Source of the DNA: Deltaproteobacteria bacterium
GTDB lineage: Bacteria > Desulfobacterota > Binatia > Binatales > Binataceae
Assembly (NCBI GenBank): GCA_021801125.1
Contig: JAJYYI010000066.1
Coordinates: 1-33,782 of the forward strand
Direction of reading: 5' to 3'
DNA: 33,782 nucleotides
In this document: piece after piece, positions 8,624 to 17,960 of the stretch
Layout of the letters: every line of letters begins with the position of its first letter
Numbering within the stretch: position 1 is the stretch's first letter
Made by a program: the position numbers and the translations under genes
Notes under the pieces: generated by a model
Databases searched by the model: none
What the model was told of the DNA's origin: nothing
What the model saw: the letters and a program-made list of their open reading frames with translations, nothing else

Positions 8624-9631
8624 TCAGGCGAGACGGCGCAAATAGTCCTCCGCGAGGTGGCAGGTAATTTCAGTGAAGGAAACGCCTTGCTGGCGAGCCA
8701 ACTCGGTTTCCGAGTGAGATCCGATCCAGGCGACCAACAGCAGCCGGCGCAGCATGATAAATGTGGGGATTTCTCTCGCCTCTTCCGGCGCTAGCGTCGT
8801 GACCTTGCGATAGCCGCGCGTCCACGCTTCGACCAACTCGGGCACGTCCGCGCGATGTTCGATGAAGCTCAGGGCCGCCCCGAGGTCGTAGAGATGCCAG
8901 CTGAAGCCGCAATCGTCAAAGTCGATAACCTTGGTTCGATCGTCCTCGATCAAGAGATTAGCGAGACGCAGGTCCGCGTGGATGAGGCCGAAGCGCTCGG
9001 GCGCCGTACCATAGGCGTGAAGCCTTCGTTTGATCGTCTCGGACAGGCGTTCCAGGATGCGAATGCGCGCGCCGTCGACGCCAAGTCCATCCTGCCATCG
9101 TCCCCAGATAGGCCTCGCCCCGAGCATCGTTTCATAATCCCAGCGCTGGCGCACAAATCCGCCCGGACGACGCCAAGCCTTCGCATGCAGATGCATCTTG
9201 GCGGTAACCGTTCCGAGCCGCTCGAAAGAGGCGCGCAGGTCGTCCTCCCCTGGCTCGCGCCCCGGCAAGAATTGGAACATGACGGCGTGACGAGCGCCGC
9301 GCAGCTCTGAACTGCGCAAAATCTGAATCAAAGAACCGTCTCGAGCGGGAATCACTTCAGGCGTTTCCACCCCAGCCTCGCGCCGCAAAGCGTCCATCCA
9401 CAGCAGCTCCGAACGAATCCCTTCGAAGCTGTGGTAGCCGACTCGATGCACGCGCAGAATCGTCAGCGACCCGCTTATCGGGTCCTCGACGCGGAAGGTA
9501 ACGTTCTCCGAATGATTAATCGCGGTTAAGATTGTTTCCCGGGAGAGGCCGTAACGCTCCAGCGCCGTTTGAGCCAGGTGATGAATTCGGGCAAGAAATT
9601 CTTGCGCCGCGTTCGACTCCGTGTTACTCAA
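8624..9631 (-). CDS. Phosphotransferase, APH / homoserine kinase type II-like family
   Basis: Soluble kinase-fold protein of 335 residues. The catalytic loop is HADLRLANLL (Asp220) and the metal-binding motif DFDD is at 237-240, both diagnostic of the aminoglycoside phosphotransferase superfamily. The N-terminal lobe has NHSENVTFRV at about 39-48, the glycine-poor nucleotide loop seen in SrkA/homoserine-kinase-II-like members. The start is TTG, supported by AGGAGGG 4 nt upstream. It lies 164 bp upstream of the dmf operon on the same strand. The phosphate acceptor is unknown: homoserine, choline, a protein or an amino alcohol are all possible. I see no evidence that it is an antibiotic resistance gene. 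Confidence 0.82.
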   Translation of the reverse strand: MSNTESNAAQEFLARIHHLAQTALERYGLSRETILTAINHSENVTFRVEDPISGSLTILRVHRVGYHSFEGIRSELLWMDALRREAGVETPEVIPARDGSLIQILRSSELRGARHAVMFQFLPGREPGEDDLRASFERLGTVTAKMHLHAKAWRRPGGFVRQRWDYETMLGARPIWGRWQDGLGVDGARIRILERLSETIKRRLHAYGTAPERFGLIHADLRLANLLIEDDRTKVIDFDDCGFSWHLYDLGAALSFIEHRADVPELVEAWTRGYRKVTTLAPEEAREIPTFIMLRRLLLVAWIGSHSETELARQQGVSFTEITCHLAEDYLRRLA

Positions 9632-10102
9632 TCTGCCCTCCTAACCAACTTCCTCAGCATTCGGGTTGACCTGCGGATAGCATCGCCGAGGGGCTTTCAT
9701 GGCCGCGGTCCGCGATGATGATAGCCGTTGCTTATGTCGCTCTCCCAGAACCGCAATCTCACGAATTGTCGTCCGCAAATTCCGCAAAATCATCACGCGC
9801 CCGCCTTACCTCGTTTGCCGGCGCCGCTTGAAAAATGATCCGGACGCGTAATATAGCCGGTCCCGCGACTCGCCGCTTGACCGCGCGATACGGAGATTTG
9901 ACACTCGCACGCACGCAAGAGCCGCGGTTACACACCCGCGGCGCCACCAGTACGGCTTGGGCGCGCCTGATGACGCCTAAGCGACATCCGCCCCTTTAGC
10001 CATTCACCGCGCTCAAACGCCGTCCTTAGGTGAGTTCCGGCATACGCACAGGATTGAATACTCAGGGGTCATGCCTGGGTCTGACGGGCTTTCCTGCGAC
10101 GA
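9632..10102. other. Intergenic region without a supported gene
   Basis: This 471-bp stretch holds no ORF with recognisable homology. A 62-codon minus-strand ORF (9759-9947) has no ribosome site or known motif. The only structured element I noted is the hairpin at 9921-9942. The promoter of the phosphotransferase gene should lie here near 9640-9760, but no clear -35/-10 pair stands out. Confidence 0.5.
9921..9942. repeat. Perfect 7-bp inverted repeat (hairpin)
   Basis: GCCGCGG (9921-9927) and CCGCGGC (9936-9942) are separated by 8 nt. There is no T-run, so a classical intrinsic terminator is unlikely. It could aid termination after the Nudix gene or be a protein site. Confidence 0.35.
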
Positions 10103-10675
10103 TCAAACGCCGGCCCGCGCCGTATGGCGACCCGCGGTCCAGTCTCGCAGAGCATCGCACGTGGTGCTGAAGGCGATCTCTTCCCACGGGATCATCTCCG
10201 GGCCGAAGTAGGCGACCTCGGAAGCTTCCTCGGAAGTTTTCGGCGCGTGGGCGTTCGGCGTTGCCATATACACGGCAACAACGGCTGCCGGTCGAGGATC
10301 GCTCCAATAAAGACCAAGCAGATTTTCGACGCGAACGTCCATGCCCACTTCTTCCAGCGTTTCGCGGGCCGCGGCCTGCGCCGGAGTCTCGCCCAAGTCA
10401 ACGTAGCCGCCGGGAAACGTCCAGCGACCAAGTTGCGGCTCGATCGCGCGGCGCAGCAGGAGCACTCGTCCCTTTTCCACCACGAGGCAGCCGGCAACGA
10501 GCTTGGGGCTCAGAAAGGCGACGTAACCGCATCGCGTGCAGACCCGCTGGCGGCGGCGATCGGGCAACACGAGCAGCGAAGCCATCGTGCCGCCGCATAA
10601 TGCGCAAAAATTTATTTCGCGCGGATAGCGATGCTGAACGTGATGGTTTACCTCAACCGGCTCATCATTGCCCAT
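10103..10675 (-). CDS. NUDIX hydrolase with N-terminal zinc ribbon
   Basis: A two-part protein of about 190 residues from ATG 10675. The N-terminus has a zinc ribbon formed by CALCG and CTRCG (about residues 24-49). The Nudix domain follows, with a complete Nudix box, GGYVDLGETPAQAAARETLE then EVGM, at about residues 89-112. Zinc-ribbon Nudix proteins of this size hydrolyse nucleoside diphosphates linked to another group, for example NAD(H), ADP-ribose or nucleotide sugars; the exact substrate is not shown. The ORF could extend to 10759, but the extra 28 residues are Arg-rich and unlike the family, while GGGG lies before ATG 10675. It follows the vWA gene by about 150 bp. Confidence 0.85.
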   Translation of the reverse strand: MGNDEPVEVNHHVQHRYPREINFCALCGGTMASLLVLPDRRRQRVCTRCGYVAFLSPKLVAGCLVVEKGRVLLLRRAIEPQLGRWTFPGGYVDLGETPAQAAARETLEEVGMDVRVENLLGLYWSDPRPAAVVAVYMATPNAHAPKTSEEASEVAYFGPEMIPWEEIAFSTTCDALRDWTAGRHTARAGV

Positions 10676-10827
10676 ACGCATCCCCATGCCAGTTCGTTCG
10701 CTTCGCGGCCGAGGCTCTGACCCGCGGCCCGCGCGGTTTGTTCTCAAAACACGCTCCATACGCCACGGCGCGAACCATTTTCCCGGCGCTCCGCGACAGC
10801 GGCTCCTTCCGCGTAGACATCCATGAC

Positions 10828-13404
10828 CTACGCAGTTAGCCGTCGAGCAAAGGCCTCCGCAACCAAAAGCACCATCGCCGCGACCAGCAAGACAAGCCTC
10901 CCGGACACGCGCCGTTCCAGCGTCGGCCGTGACAGCGACACTTCCCCCACTGAAGGGTTGAGACGTCCGCCGGTGACCGAAGCCAGACGCTCGAGCAAAG
11001 CATAGTTGGGATACGGGCGGGGCAATTCGGCCAGGACGACGGGGCTTACAGAGTATGCCATGGGAGGAAAGGTAACCTTCTTATCGCCGGCCCCCGACCG
11101 CAGCGCGATTCCGTAAACCCCCGGGCGCGCAGCATCGATACTCCCGCTGACCTCCCCCGGCGCATCCTGCGACAACGTCATTTGCGCAGTGCTGCCGTCG
11201 GGCCGCTGCACAATTGCGCCGAGCGCGGAGACCAAGCGCTCCGTTTCCTCGCTGTAGGCAATCAGCTTGAATTTAAGCCTGCCGTTCTCGTAGCCGAGTT
11301 CGGCCGCGTAGTTCGATGCCGTCACTTCCGTATTCCCGGTCATCCAGTCGAGGATCTGATCCCAGAGCCGGGAAAAGACGTTGGCGCGCAGCCAGTCGGC
11401 CGCCCAACGCTCGCCGGCATCGGTGGTGACGGCTAACGTTTTGCCGGAGCCGAAATGCCAGCTCGCCACTACAGGTTCGCGCCGACCGTCGCGCTCCACG
11501 TAGGCGTCGAGCTGGGCGCCGGCCTTGAGTTCGGTGCTCACGTAGCCCTTAATCGGCGGCAACGTTTCTCCGCCGGCGCTTTTGAACACCGGATCTCCCG
11601 GCGTAACGCGCGGTCGAAACTGCCTTTCCACCATCGTGACATCCGCGCTGCGCTGGTCAACGTCGCGAAGCGTTATCTCCGGCAGCGTGCTGGGATTGTC
11701 GGTTTGGTAAAACGCGCCACCGCCGTAGCGGCTGATCGCACTCAGCAAATCCACGTTGGCTTCGCGACCAATCGCGATCGTCGAGATCGTCACGCCTCCG
11801 TTCAGGTGCATCTTGGAGACCAAATTGTAGTACATGTCCGCGGTGCCGCCGGTCTTACCGTCGGTGAGGATCACTATATGCTTGATTGCGGTAGGACTCG
11901 AAGTAAGGTTGCGGTACGCTTCCTGGAGCGCGGGCAAAAGGTAAGTCGTGCCTTGCGCGAGCAAGCGATTGACCATTTCCGCGAGGTACGGTCGGCTGGT
12001 CCTGAGCGACTGAAGCGGGACCACGACGAAGGGCTGCGAGTCAAACCCGATCACGCTAAGGAAATCGTCGTCGTTAAGCGAGCGCGCGGCGGCGAGCGCC
12101 GCCGCCTTGGCGTATTCGAGCTTGTTGTCGCGCGCCATCGATCCCGACTTGTCGATCACGATAATCAGCGCGCGCCGCGGCTTACGATGCTGGGGTGGTT
12201 TCATCTCGACGGGCAACGCCCGCGCAGGCTCACTCTGCATCCAGCCGCCCAGGCCGAAGCTGTGATCGCCGCCGACCATCGCCAGGGCCCCTCCACGCTC
12301 GGCGTAGTCGGTTAAGTCGCGGCGCGTGGCGGGAGCGAGCTGAGCAAATGAAACGTTGTTGAGCACGATCGCCGCGTATCGCCCGAGGTCGCCGAGCGCC
12401 AGGCCGGGCTTGGGCTCGACAGTGTCAGTCTCAAGTCCGCGCTGGCGCGCCACGCTTTGCAGGTATCGCGCCTCGCGCGGGCTTCCCGTCAGAATCAGCG
12501 CCTTGCGCTGCGCGCCGATCCCAACCCACCCGACGAGCGAGTTGTCCTCAGTGTAAGCGTCTTGCGCCGGATTGTCGGCGGTGAAGGAGGCGCGGTATGA
12601 ACGCAGCCCGGCGCTCTGCGGGCGAACGGAAAAGTCGATGCGCGTGAATCCGGGCGGCAAGATCACCTGGCGCGTCTCAAGGCGCTTTTCTTTTTCGAGC
12701 AACTCGACGCGTCCCGCCGCCGGCTCGGCGTTCGAGTTAAGCATCGTGACGCTCACCGTGAAGGGACCGCTAGCCGGGAGCGCTCGCGGCAAGCTCATCG
12801 CGGTCATCGCCACGTCGGGCAACGCCGTCGGTGGAGGCGAGAAAATAAACAATCTGCTTTGTGCCGCGGCGAGCGCGTCGAGCGCAAGGCGCGCTTGTCC
12901 GCGGTTTTCCCATCCGTCGGTAACAAGAACGACCGGTCCAACGGCGCGCTGGCTTTGGCTTGCCAGCACACGCAAAGCAGTCTCCAGGTTGGTTTGCTCC
13001 GGCGCGCATCGCGCACACCCGGGGCCCGCGAGCGCCTTTACCGCGTCGCCGAGCACGGTTTGCTCCGCCTGGCCGCCGAAAAGTATCGCCGGGTCGTCGT
13101 CGCGAAACTTAAGCTCATTCCTCAGCAGCTCAGAAACCCACCGGCGCATCGGCGCCGCGATGCTGTGCGATAGGTCGAGCAGCACCGGCCGCGCGTTGCC
13201 TTCGAAGCGGCTGACGCGCTGCGGATCGGCGAGCGCAAGCACCATCAGCGCAACCACGGCGGCCCGCATCAGCGCCGCGACCATGCGCCGCGGCTCGCGC
13301 ACCTGCCACAGCGACCATGCGAGCAAAAGGACGACTGCGAGCAAAAGGTAGAGCACCGACGGATGGCCCCAGCTGACCCCGGGCATTAGGTTGTCCCATC
13401 TCAC
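10828..13404 (-). CDS. Membrane vWA and glutamine-amidotransferase-like protein
   Basis: Large protein of 858 residues. Two N-terminal membrane segments lie at about 17-34 and 45-60 and a C-terminal one at about 835-852. A first, poorly conserved vWA-like segment (VLLDLSHSIAAPM, near 75-87) follows. A class-I-glutamine-amidotransferase-like domain at about 300-400 contains AMVGGDHSFGLGGW; it lacks an obvious catalytic Cys and is probably structural. A true vWA domain has a full metal site DKSGSM at 418-423 and LTDGKTGG near 530. Such proteins occur next to MoxR/DUF58/BatA genes and probably assemble at the membrane facing the periplasm. Its start overlaps the stop of the BatA-like gene by 4 nt. 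The process served is unknown. Confidence 0.85.
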   Translation of the reverse strand: MRWDNLMPGVSWGHPSVLYLLLAVVLLLAWSLWQVREPRRMVAALMRAAVVALMVLALADPQRVSRFEGNARPVLLDLSHSIAAPMRRWVSELLRNELKFRDDDPAILFGGQAEQTVLGDAVKALAGPGCARCAPEQTNLETALRVLASQSQRAVGPVVLVTDGWENRGQARLALDALAAAQSRLFIFSPPPTALPDVAMTAMSLPRALPASGPFTVSVTMLNSNAEPAAGRVELLEKEKRLETRQVILPPGFTRIDFSVRPQSAGLRSYRASFTADNPAQDAYTEDNSLVGWVGIGAQRKALILTGSPREARYLQSVARQRGLETDTVEPKPGLALGDLGRYAAIVLNNVSFAQLAPATRRDLTDYAERGGALAMVGGDHSFGLGGWMQSEPARALPVEMKPPQHRKPRRALIIVIDKSGSMARDNKLEYAKAAALAAARSLNDDDFLSVIGFDSQPFVVVPLQSLRTSRPYLAEMVNRLLAQGTTYLLPALQEAYRNLTSSPTAIKHIVILTDGKTGGTADMYYNLVSKMHLNGGVTISTIAIGREANVDLLSAISRYGGGAFYQTDNPSTLPEITLRDVDQRSADVTMVERQFRPRVTPGDPVFKSAGGETLPPIKGYVSTELKAGAQLDAYVERDGRREPVVASWHFGSGKTLAVTTDAGERWAADWLRANVFSRLWDQILDWMTGNTEVTASNYAAELGYENGRLKFKLIAYSEETERLVSALGAIVQRPDGSTAQMTLSQDAPGEVSGSIDAARPGVYGIALRSGAGDKKVTFPPMAYSVSPVVLAELPRPYPNYALLERLASVTGGRLNPSVGEVSLSRPTLERRVSGRLVLLVAAMVLLVAEAFARRLTA

Positions 13405-15200
13405 GAGAGAATTCTCCCCATCGGGCGCCGGCGCCGATATGCCAGCGTCGCCTCCAATGCGGCAAGCGCCAGCGCAGCGGCAATTAGGATCGGGGCCAGC
13501 TTAAGCTTGGCTTCGGTCGCGGCAGGCTCGGCGGCCGGCGGCGCTTGCGCCACCGCGAACACCGCCGGGTCGAGAAGATTCGATTCGCTCAACGAGTCGA
13601 AATTCACCGCCCGCAAGATTCGATCCTTGCCGTTGAGCAGCTGATAGACCCCCTGCTCAACGGCGCCGTCAAAGAGCCGCGACGGCGTCACGGCGAACGT
13701 GGCGCCGGAAGGCGCGACGATCCGCTCGACGCCCGGGGGAACGCGCCACGGCTGCCCCACGCGATAAGACTCTATCGGGGACATCAGACGACCGAGATAG
13801 CTCAAGACGTTGAGCGTAAACACCGACATCGGCAAATTGCGCTTGCCGAGGTATGGAAACGGCACGAAGCCCAGCGCGATATAGCGTCGGCCGTCACGCT
13901 CCCCGCTTAAAACCAGTCCGCCGTCCGTACCGTCGGCGATCGTTTCCATCCACGGATGGGGAGCGAAGAACTCGCCGCGGCGCGCTTCGAACAAGCGAAA
14001 ATTCACTCCGTCAGTGAGCGGATTCGGCCGCCGCCAGCTCATGATCTCGACGGTGGCGGAACGCGTTGCGAAATCGAAAGGCGGCGTCGCACCGGGCGGC
14101 ATCACCAAGAGCGTGTTCGCCCCGGGCAGCTCCTTGGGCGCCGCGTATTCGAAGATAACGATGTCGGCGGAAAGCGATTGCTCGGGTCTGTATTTGTCCG
14201 GCGCTTCAACGACGAGACGCACGCCCGGCAGGGCGTCGAGCCCGGACGCGTCGTTCGGCTCCGGCGAGACGAACAAAATCCTTATCTCGCCGCCCGCGCC
14301 GGGCACGGCGTAGGCCACGTTGTCAAGCGCGAAGGCGTCGGTAGGCTCAAGCTGCAGGCGGAAGTACGGAGCGGACGGCAAATCGGGAAAATCGACCGCC
14401 CCGACGGTGCCTGCCGCGAGGTTAAGCTCCTTCACGGCGAGCCGCTTTGCCCCGTCGCTCACGGTCAGGCGCACCGGCGCGGCCTGCGAGCTGAAGTTCG
14501 CCGCCACGGCTCGGGCACGCACCGTTTGGCTGCCGAGGCTCCCTCGTTCCACCACGAAAGAGCCAAGCGCGAAATTAGCCACTGAGTCGCCGATTGTAAG
14601 TCCCATCAGCCGCCCGGGTATCACGGGTCTAAGCGGATGGCTGCTGGCGACTACGACCTGCGCGTACCTCGTGTCATCCACAAGCCGCTCAACCAGGTCG
14701 GCGACCGCGCGCGGATCCTCGGCGGCGTCCAGCGGCTTAAGCTTGTCGATCTCAGCCCTGGCGGCATCCTCGCCCGCCAGCGGCGGGCCGAGCGGATGAG
14801 GAAGCGGCGCCGTCAGATATACGGTGATTTCGTCCTGCCCGCCGCGCAGAAAAGCGAATAGTCGACCGCGCGCCGCATCGAATCGAGACTGCCCAGAGGG
14901 CATCTTGGCCCGCATCACCCCCGAGTTATCGAGCACCACGGCGATCGGCTTTTGTCGACGAATGAAATAGGGTTCGGCGGCCGCCAACGCGACCAACAAG
15001 AGAATCAGCAGCTCGGCAAAGAACATCCAGTCGAAGCGCGGACGGCCCCATTTCGCGCGGCCCTGGCTTGCGCCCAGCGCCCTGAAGGCGAGCAGGCTCG
15101 AAACCACGACGCGGTTGGGCCGTTCACGCACGAGGTATGCGAGCGCGAGCACCGGAATCAACGCGGCGAGGGATAAGCCTATGGGGTACAGCAGTCCCAT
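13401..15200 (-). CDS. BatA-like membrane protein with vWA-like domain
   Basis: About 599 residues. The N-terminus has the BatA (aerotolerance regulator) layout: a membrane segment at about 4-24, a linker with a conserved-looking RVVVSSLLAFRAL, then a second hydrophobic segment ELLILLLVALAAAEP. A vWA-like domain starts at VVLDNSGVM. Its metal site is degenerate: DxSxV instead of DxSxS, so metal binding may be lost. A C-terminal membrane segment LILIAAALALAALEATLAY ends the protein. The start is ATG 15200; a TTG at 15224 would add 8 residues, and neither has a clear ribosome site. The next gene overlaps by 4 nt. It likely forms a membrane complex with the other vWA protein. Confidence 0.83.
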   Translation of the reverse strand: MGLLYPIGLSLAALIPVLALAYLVRERPNRVVVSSLLAFRALGASQGRAKWGRPRFDWMFFAELLILLLVALAAAEPYFIRRQKPIAVVLDNSGVMRAKMPSGQSRFDAARGRLFAFLRGGQDEITVYLTAPLPHPLGPPLAGEDAARAEIDKLKPLDAAEDPRAVADLVERLVDDTRYAQVVVASSHPLRPVIPGRLMGLTIGDSVANFALGSFVVERGSLGSQTVRARAVAANFSSQAAPVRLTVSDGAKRLAVKELNLAAGTVGAVDFPDLPSAPYFRLQLEPTDAFALDNVAYAVPGAGGEIRILFVSPEPNDASGLDALPGVRLVVEAPDKYRPEQSLSADIVIFEYAAPKELPGANTLLVMPPGATPPFDFATRSATVEIMSWRRPNPLTDGVNFRLFEARRGEFFAPHPWMETIADGTDGGLVLSGERDGRRYIALGFVPFPYLGKRNLPMSVFTLNVLSYLGRLMSPIESYRVGQPWRVPPGVERIVAPSGATFAVTPSRLFDGAVEQGVYQLLNGKDRILRAVNFDSLSESNLLDPAVFAVAQAPPAAEPAATEAKLKLAPILIAAALALAALEATLAYRRRRPMGRILS

Positions 15201-15320
15201 ACGGGAGCCAGCATCGAACGGCAATAGGGTCTAACGTCATCGGCCGCGCTAAGCCGTCTTGTCACGGCGACCTGGGGCGAACCGAACCTGCGGTGCGTAA
15301 TTAACCGGATGAGCGAAGCG

Positions 15321-16220
15321 CTAATGCACCAGGTCAAGGTGAACAGCCGCCTTGAGAAAGAAATCTTCAAACGAATCGCCGGTGTTGTAGAGGGCATAGC
15401 GCATGCCTTGTTTGAGGCAAACTGCGCGGATCTCGCGCGCCAATCTCAAAAGCGTCTCGCGGTATCGCGCGCGCTCGTTCTCGCCCACCGAAAGACGCAG
15501 CCGCTCGCCCGTTTCGGCGTCAACCAGCTCTGCCTGACCGATTATCCCCTGCGCCTTAAGCTCGCTCGCGCCGAGAACCTGAATGGCGCTGACGTCCATG
15601 TTGGCGGCAGCGAACAGACCAAGTCCGCGCCGGATCGAATTAAACAGCATGAGAAAGTCAGAAATTACAAAGACCTTGCCGGCGCGTTTAATCGAGATCA
15701 ACTCCCGCGCCAGCGCCGCGGCGAGGTCGAGCGCTCCTGCAGGCTTGACTCCAACCAACGCCCGCGCCAAGTCCGCCACGCGGCTTCGGCCCTGGACGAA
15801 GCCGGCGGCGGCTGGAACCACACGCCCGCTCAACATTCGCAGCATCACTCGGTCGCCTTCCGACAAGACCACGTAGGCCAGCGCCAAAGCGATCGCGAGC
15901 GCCGCGCGGAACTTGTTGTCGGCGGCGGGATGCGCCATCGACGCGCTGTCATCGATGAAGATATAGGTGAGCAGGCTTTCCTCTTCTTTGAACAGCTTGA
16001 CATAGAACTTGTCGGTGCGAGCGTACAAGCCCCAATCGATGTAGCGGAAGTCGTCGCCCAGCGCGTAGGGACGAAAGTCGCTGAATTCCAGCGACGAACC
16101 GCGGCGCGGCGACAGATGGGAACCGCGGCCCATGCCAGCGTACTCGCGCTTGGTGCGCAGCCGCAGATGGTCCAGGCGCGAGATCAGTTTGGGCGTAAGT
16201 TCGGGGACCAGATCGAACAT
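15321..16220 (-). CDS. DUF58 domain protein (MoxR-associated)
   Basis: About 299 residues. It shows the DUF58 signature SDFRPYALGDDFRYIDW then YARTDKFYVKLFKEEE, followed by a vWA-like segment with IFIDDSASM as metal site. These proteins are found next to MoxR ATPases almost everywhere and are thought to be their partners or clients. The frame stays open upstream to 16496, but that part overlaps the moxR frame and is Gly/Arg-rich noise. ATG 16220 starts MFDLVPELTPKLISRLDHL, the family-typical beginning, just 2 nt after the moxR stop, so coupling is likely. Confidence 0.9.
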   Translation of the reverse strand: MFDLVPELTPKLISRLDHLRLRTKREYAGMGRGSHLSPRRGSSLEFSDFRPYALGDDFRYIDWGLYARTDKFYVKLFKEEESLLTYIFIDDSASMAHPAADNKFRAALAIALALAYVVLSEGDRVMLRMLSGRVVPAAAGFVQGRSRVADLARALVGVKPAGALDLAAALARELISIKRAGKVFVISDFLMLFNSIRRGLGLFAAANMDVSAIQVLGASELKAQGIIGQAELVDAETGERLRLSVGENERARYRETLLRLAREIRAVCLKQGMRYALYNTGDSFEDFFLKAAVHLDLVH

Positions 16221-16222
16221 CG

Positions 16223-17239
16223 CTATGCGCGGGGCCGCTTGAGCCGCTTGACCACCTGGTCGAGGATCGCTTCCGCGGTCACGTTTTCCGCCTCCGCCTG
16301 AAAGTTGCGCAGCAACCGGTGGCGCAGGGCGGGGACGATGACGTCCTCGATATCCTCGTAGCTCACGCTGACGCGCCCGGCCAGGAGAGCATTCACCTTC
16401 GCCCCCATGATCAATGCCTGGGCGCCGCGCGGGCTGGGACCGAAACGCAGATACTGCGTCGCCTCGGGGATCACCGCCGCGCTGCCCGGCGTGCAAGAAG
16501 TGATTACGGCGATCACGTAGCGCTCCAGCGGCTCGGCGATCATCACCTCGCGCACCAGCGCCTTAAGCCGCTCCACTTGAGCCGGAGCCTGAGACGGCTC
16601 GAAGATGGGCTTGACCTGGGATGCCGCAACGCCCGTGGTCCGGCTGAGAATCTCGCGAAGTTCCTCAGGCCTGGGCGGCGTGATCACCACCTTAAACAAG
16701 AAGCGGTCCATCTGAGCCTCCGGCAGCGGGTAGGTGCCTTCGAGCTCGATCGGATTTTGCGTGGCGAGGACCAAAAAAGGCGGCGCCAGAAGATAGGTGT
16801 TGCCGAACACCGTCACCTGATGCTCTTCCATCGCCTCAAGCACCGCCGATTGGGTTTTGGGCGTTGCGCGATTGATCTCGTCACCGAGCACGATATGCGC
16901 AAAGATTGGCCCGGGCTTGAACTGAAATTCGCGCCGCCCGTCCTCCTCGACCAAGATCTGGGTGCCTACAATATCGGAGGGCATCAGGTCCGGCGTGAAC
17001 TGAATTCGCTTGAAGGTGAGCGCGAGCGTCTCACTCACGGTCTTCACCATCAGGGTCTTGCCCAAACCGGGGACGCCTTCGATGAGCACATGGCCGCCGC
17101 AGAACAGGGCGGCCAATACTCGGCGAACCGTTGCCTGGTTGCCAACGATGACCTTACTGACCTCGGCTTCGGCTCGCTTGAAGATTTCTCTGAACTCGGC
17201 CGCTCGTTCGGCCGGTGTCATTCTTGGCGCAACTCCCAT
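16223..17239 (-). CDS. MoxR family AAA+ ATPase
   Basis: AAA+ ATPase of 338 residues. Walker A is GVPGLGKT at 55-62, Walker B is LGDEINRA at about 118-125, and the MoxR-specific segment KTQSAVLEAMEEHQVT follows, then LATQNPIELEGTYPLPEAQ and RFLFKV. It probably acts as a chaperone that remodels or loads metal-dependent vWA proteins, here encoded by the next three genes. AAGGA lies 7 nt before the ATG. It heads the conserved moxR-DUF58-batA-vWA series and follows the stop-interrupted membrane gene by 28 nt. Confidence 0.94.
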   Translation of the reverse strand: MGVAPRMTPAERAAEFREIFKRAEAEVSKVIVGNQATVRRVLAALFCGGHVLIEGVPGLGKTLMVKTVSETLALTFKRIQFTPDLMPSDIVGTQILVEEDGRREFQFKPGPIFAHIVLGDEINRATPKTQSAVLEAMEEHQVTVFGNTYLLAPPFLVLATQNPIELEGTYPLPEAQMDRFLFKVVITPPRPEELREILSRTTGVAASQVKPIFEPSQAPAQVERLKALVREVMIAEPLERYVIAVITSCTPGSAAVIPEATQYLRFGPSPRGAQALIMGAKVNALLAGRVSVSYEDIEDVIVPALRHRLLRNFQAEAENVTAEAILDQVVKRLKRPRA

Positions 17240-17267
17240 TCTTTAGTCCTTACAATTTTGGGTGCCG

Positions 17268-17960
17268 CTAGCGCAGCACGTCGCGATAGCGCGGCGGAAC
17301 CAATTGCCGCTCCTCAAGCTTCGCCGGGCCGGGCCCTACGGGCAAGGGCAAGTTGGCGTACGGTGTCGTCGCCTTGGACGGCGGCGCGCCGGTGACCAAC
17401 CTGCCGCCTTCGCCGGCACGCGCCGCTTCGGGGATGTGCACCATTACATAGCGCGCGTCCTTGATTCCCAGTGGCGGTCCGTTTTCGCCGGGCTTATAGA
17501 ACCGCGCATAAGCCTTCTGCGCGGGAGTTTCACCAAGGCGGGTGTCGCCGGAGCCCGTTTTGGTGTTCTGCGGTGCTTGGCCGGGTTTGGGCTTTCCCTC
17601 ATTGCCGGCGATATCGGGAGCATGCGGACCGGGTTGATCCCCCTTTGCCACACGGTTTTTGGGCGACTCGCCAGACTTTTCTCCGGCGAGCGACTGGTTC
17701 TCTCTTCCACCACCACCCGTCTGATTCCCTTCACCTTGGGGACGATTTTCGCTCATTTCTTTAGAAGGCTTTCGACCTTCGGTACTTTCGGTTTCTAGCT
17801 GCTTTTCACTTTTGGCAAGCTCGTTTCGCGCCTGTGCGACGAGCTCCTTGCCCTTGGCTTCGCCCTCTTCCGGTCCTTTTCCGCGACCGCGCCCCTGGCC
17901 TCCGGACCCGCCTTCACCACGGCCGGGGCGCTCCTTTCCCGCACCTTCACCGCTCCCGCC
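17268..17960 (-). pseudogene. C-terminal part of the interrupted membrane-protein gene
   Basis: The reading frame of the upstream ORF continues after its TAA (17963-17961) for 230 more codons without another stop. The first 68 codons are low complexity (Gly, Glu, Lys, Arg) and join the Gly/Ser-rich end of the upstream part smoothly. They contain no NTG start codon, so the first possible restart is ATG 17756, with no clear ribosome site. From there 162 residues follow, ending with a more conserved-looking part: ETPAQKAYARFYKPGE, RYVMVHIPEAA and EERQLVPPRYRDVL. The last block resembles the C-terminus of proteins in MoxR operons, but I do not recognise a named family. It may still be made as a separate 162-residue protein. 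Confidence 0.6.

Noticed and set aside
9759-9947. 62-codon ORF between the phosphotransferase and Nudix genes
   Set aside because: No ribosome site or recognisable homology; kept only as part of the intergenic description.
15321-16496. Longer DUF58 ORF starting at 16496
   Set aside because: The extra 92 codons overlap the moxR frame and read as Gly/Arg-rich noise; ATG 16220 gives the family start.
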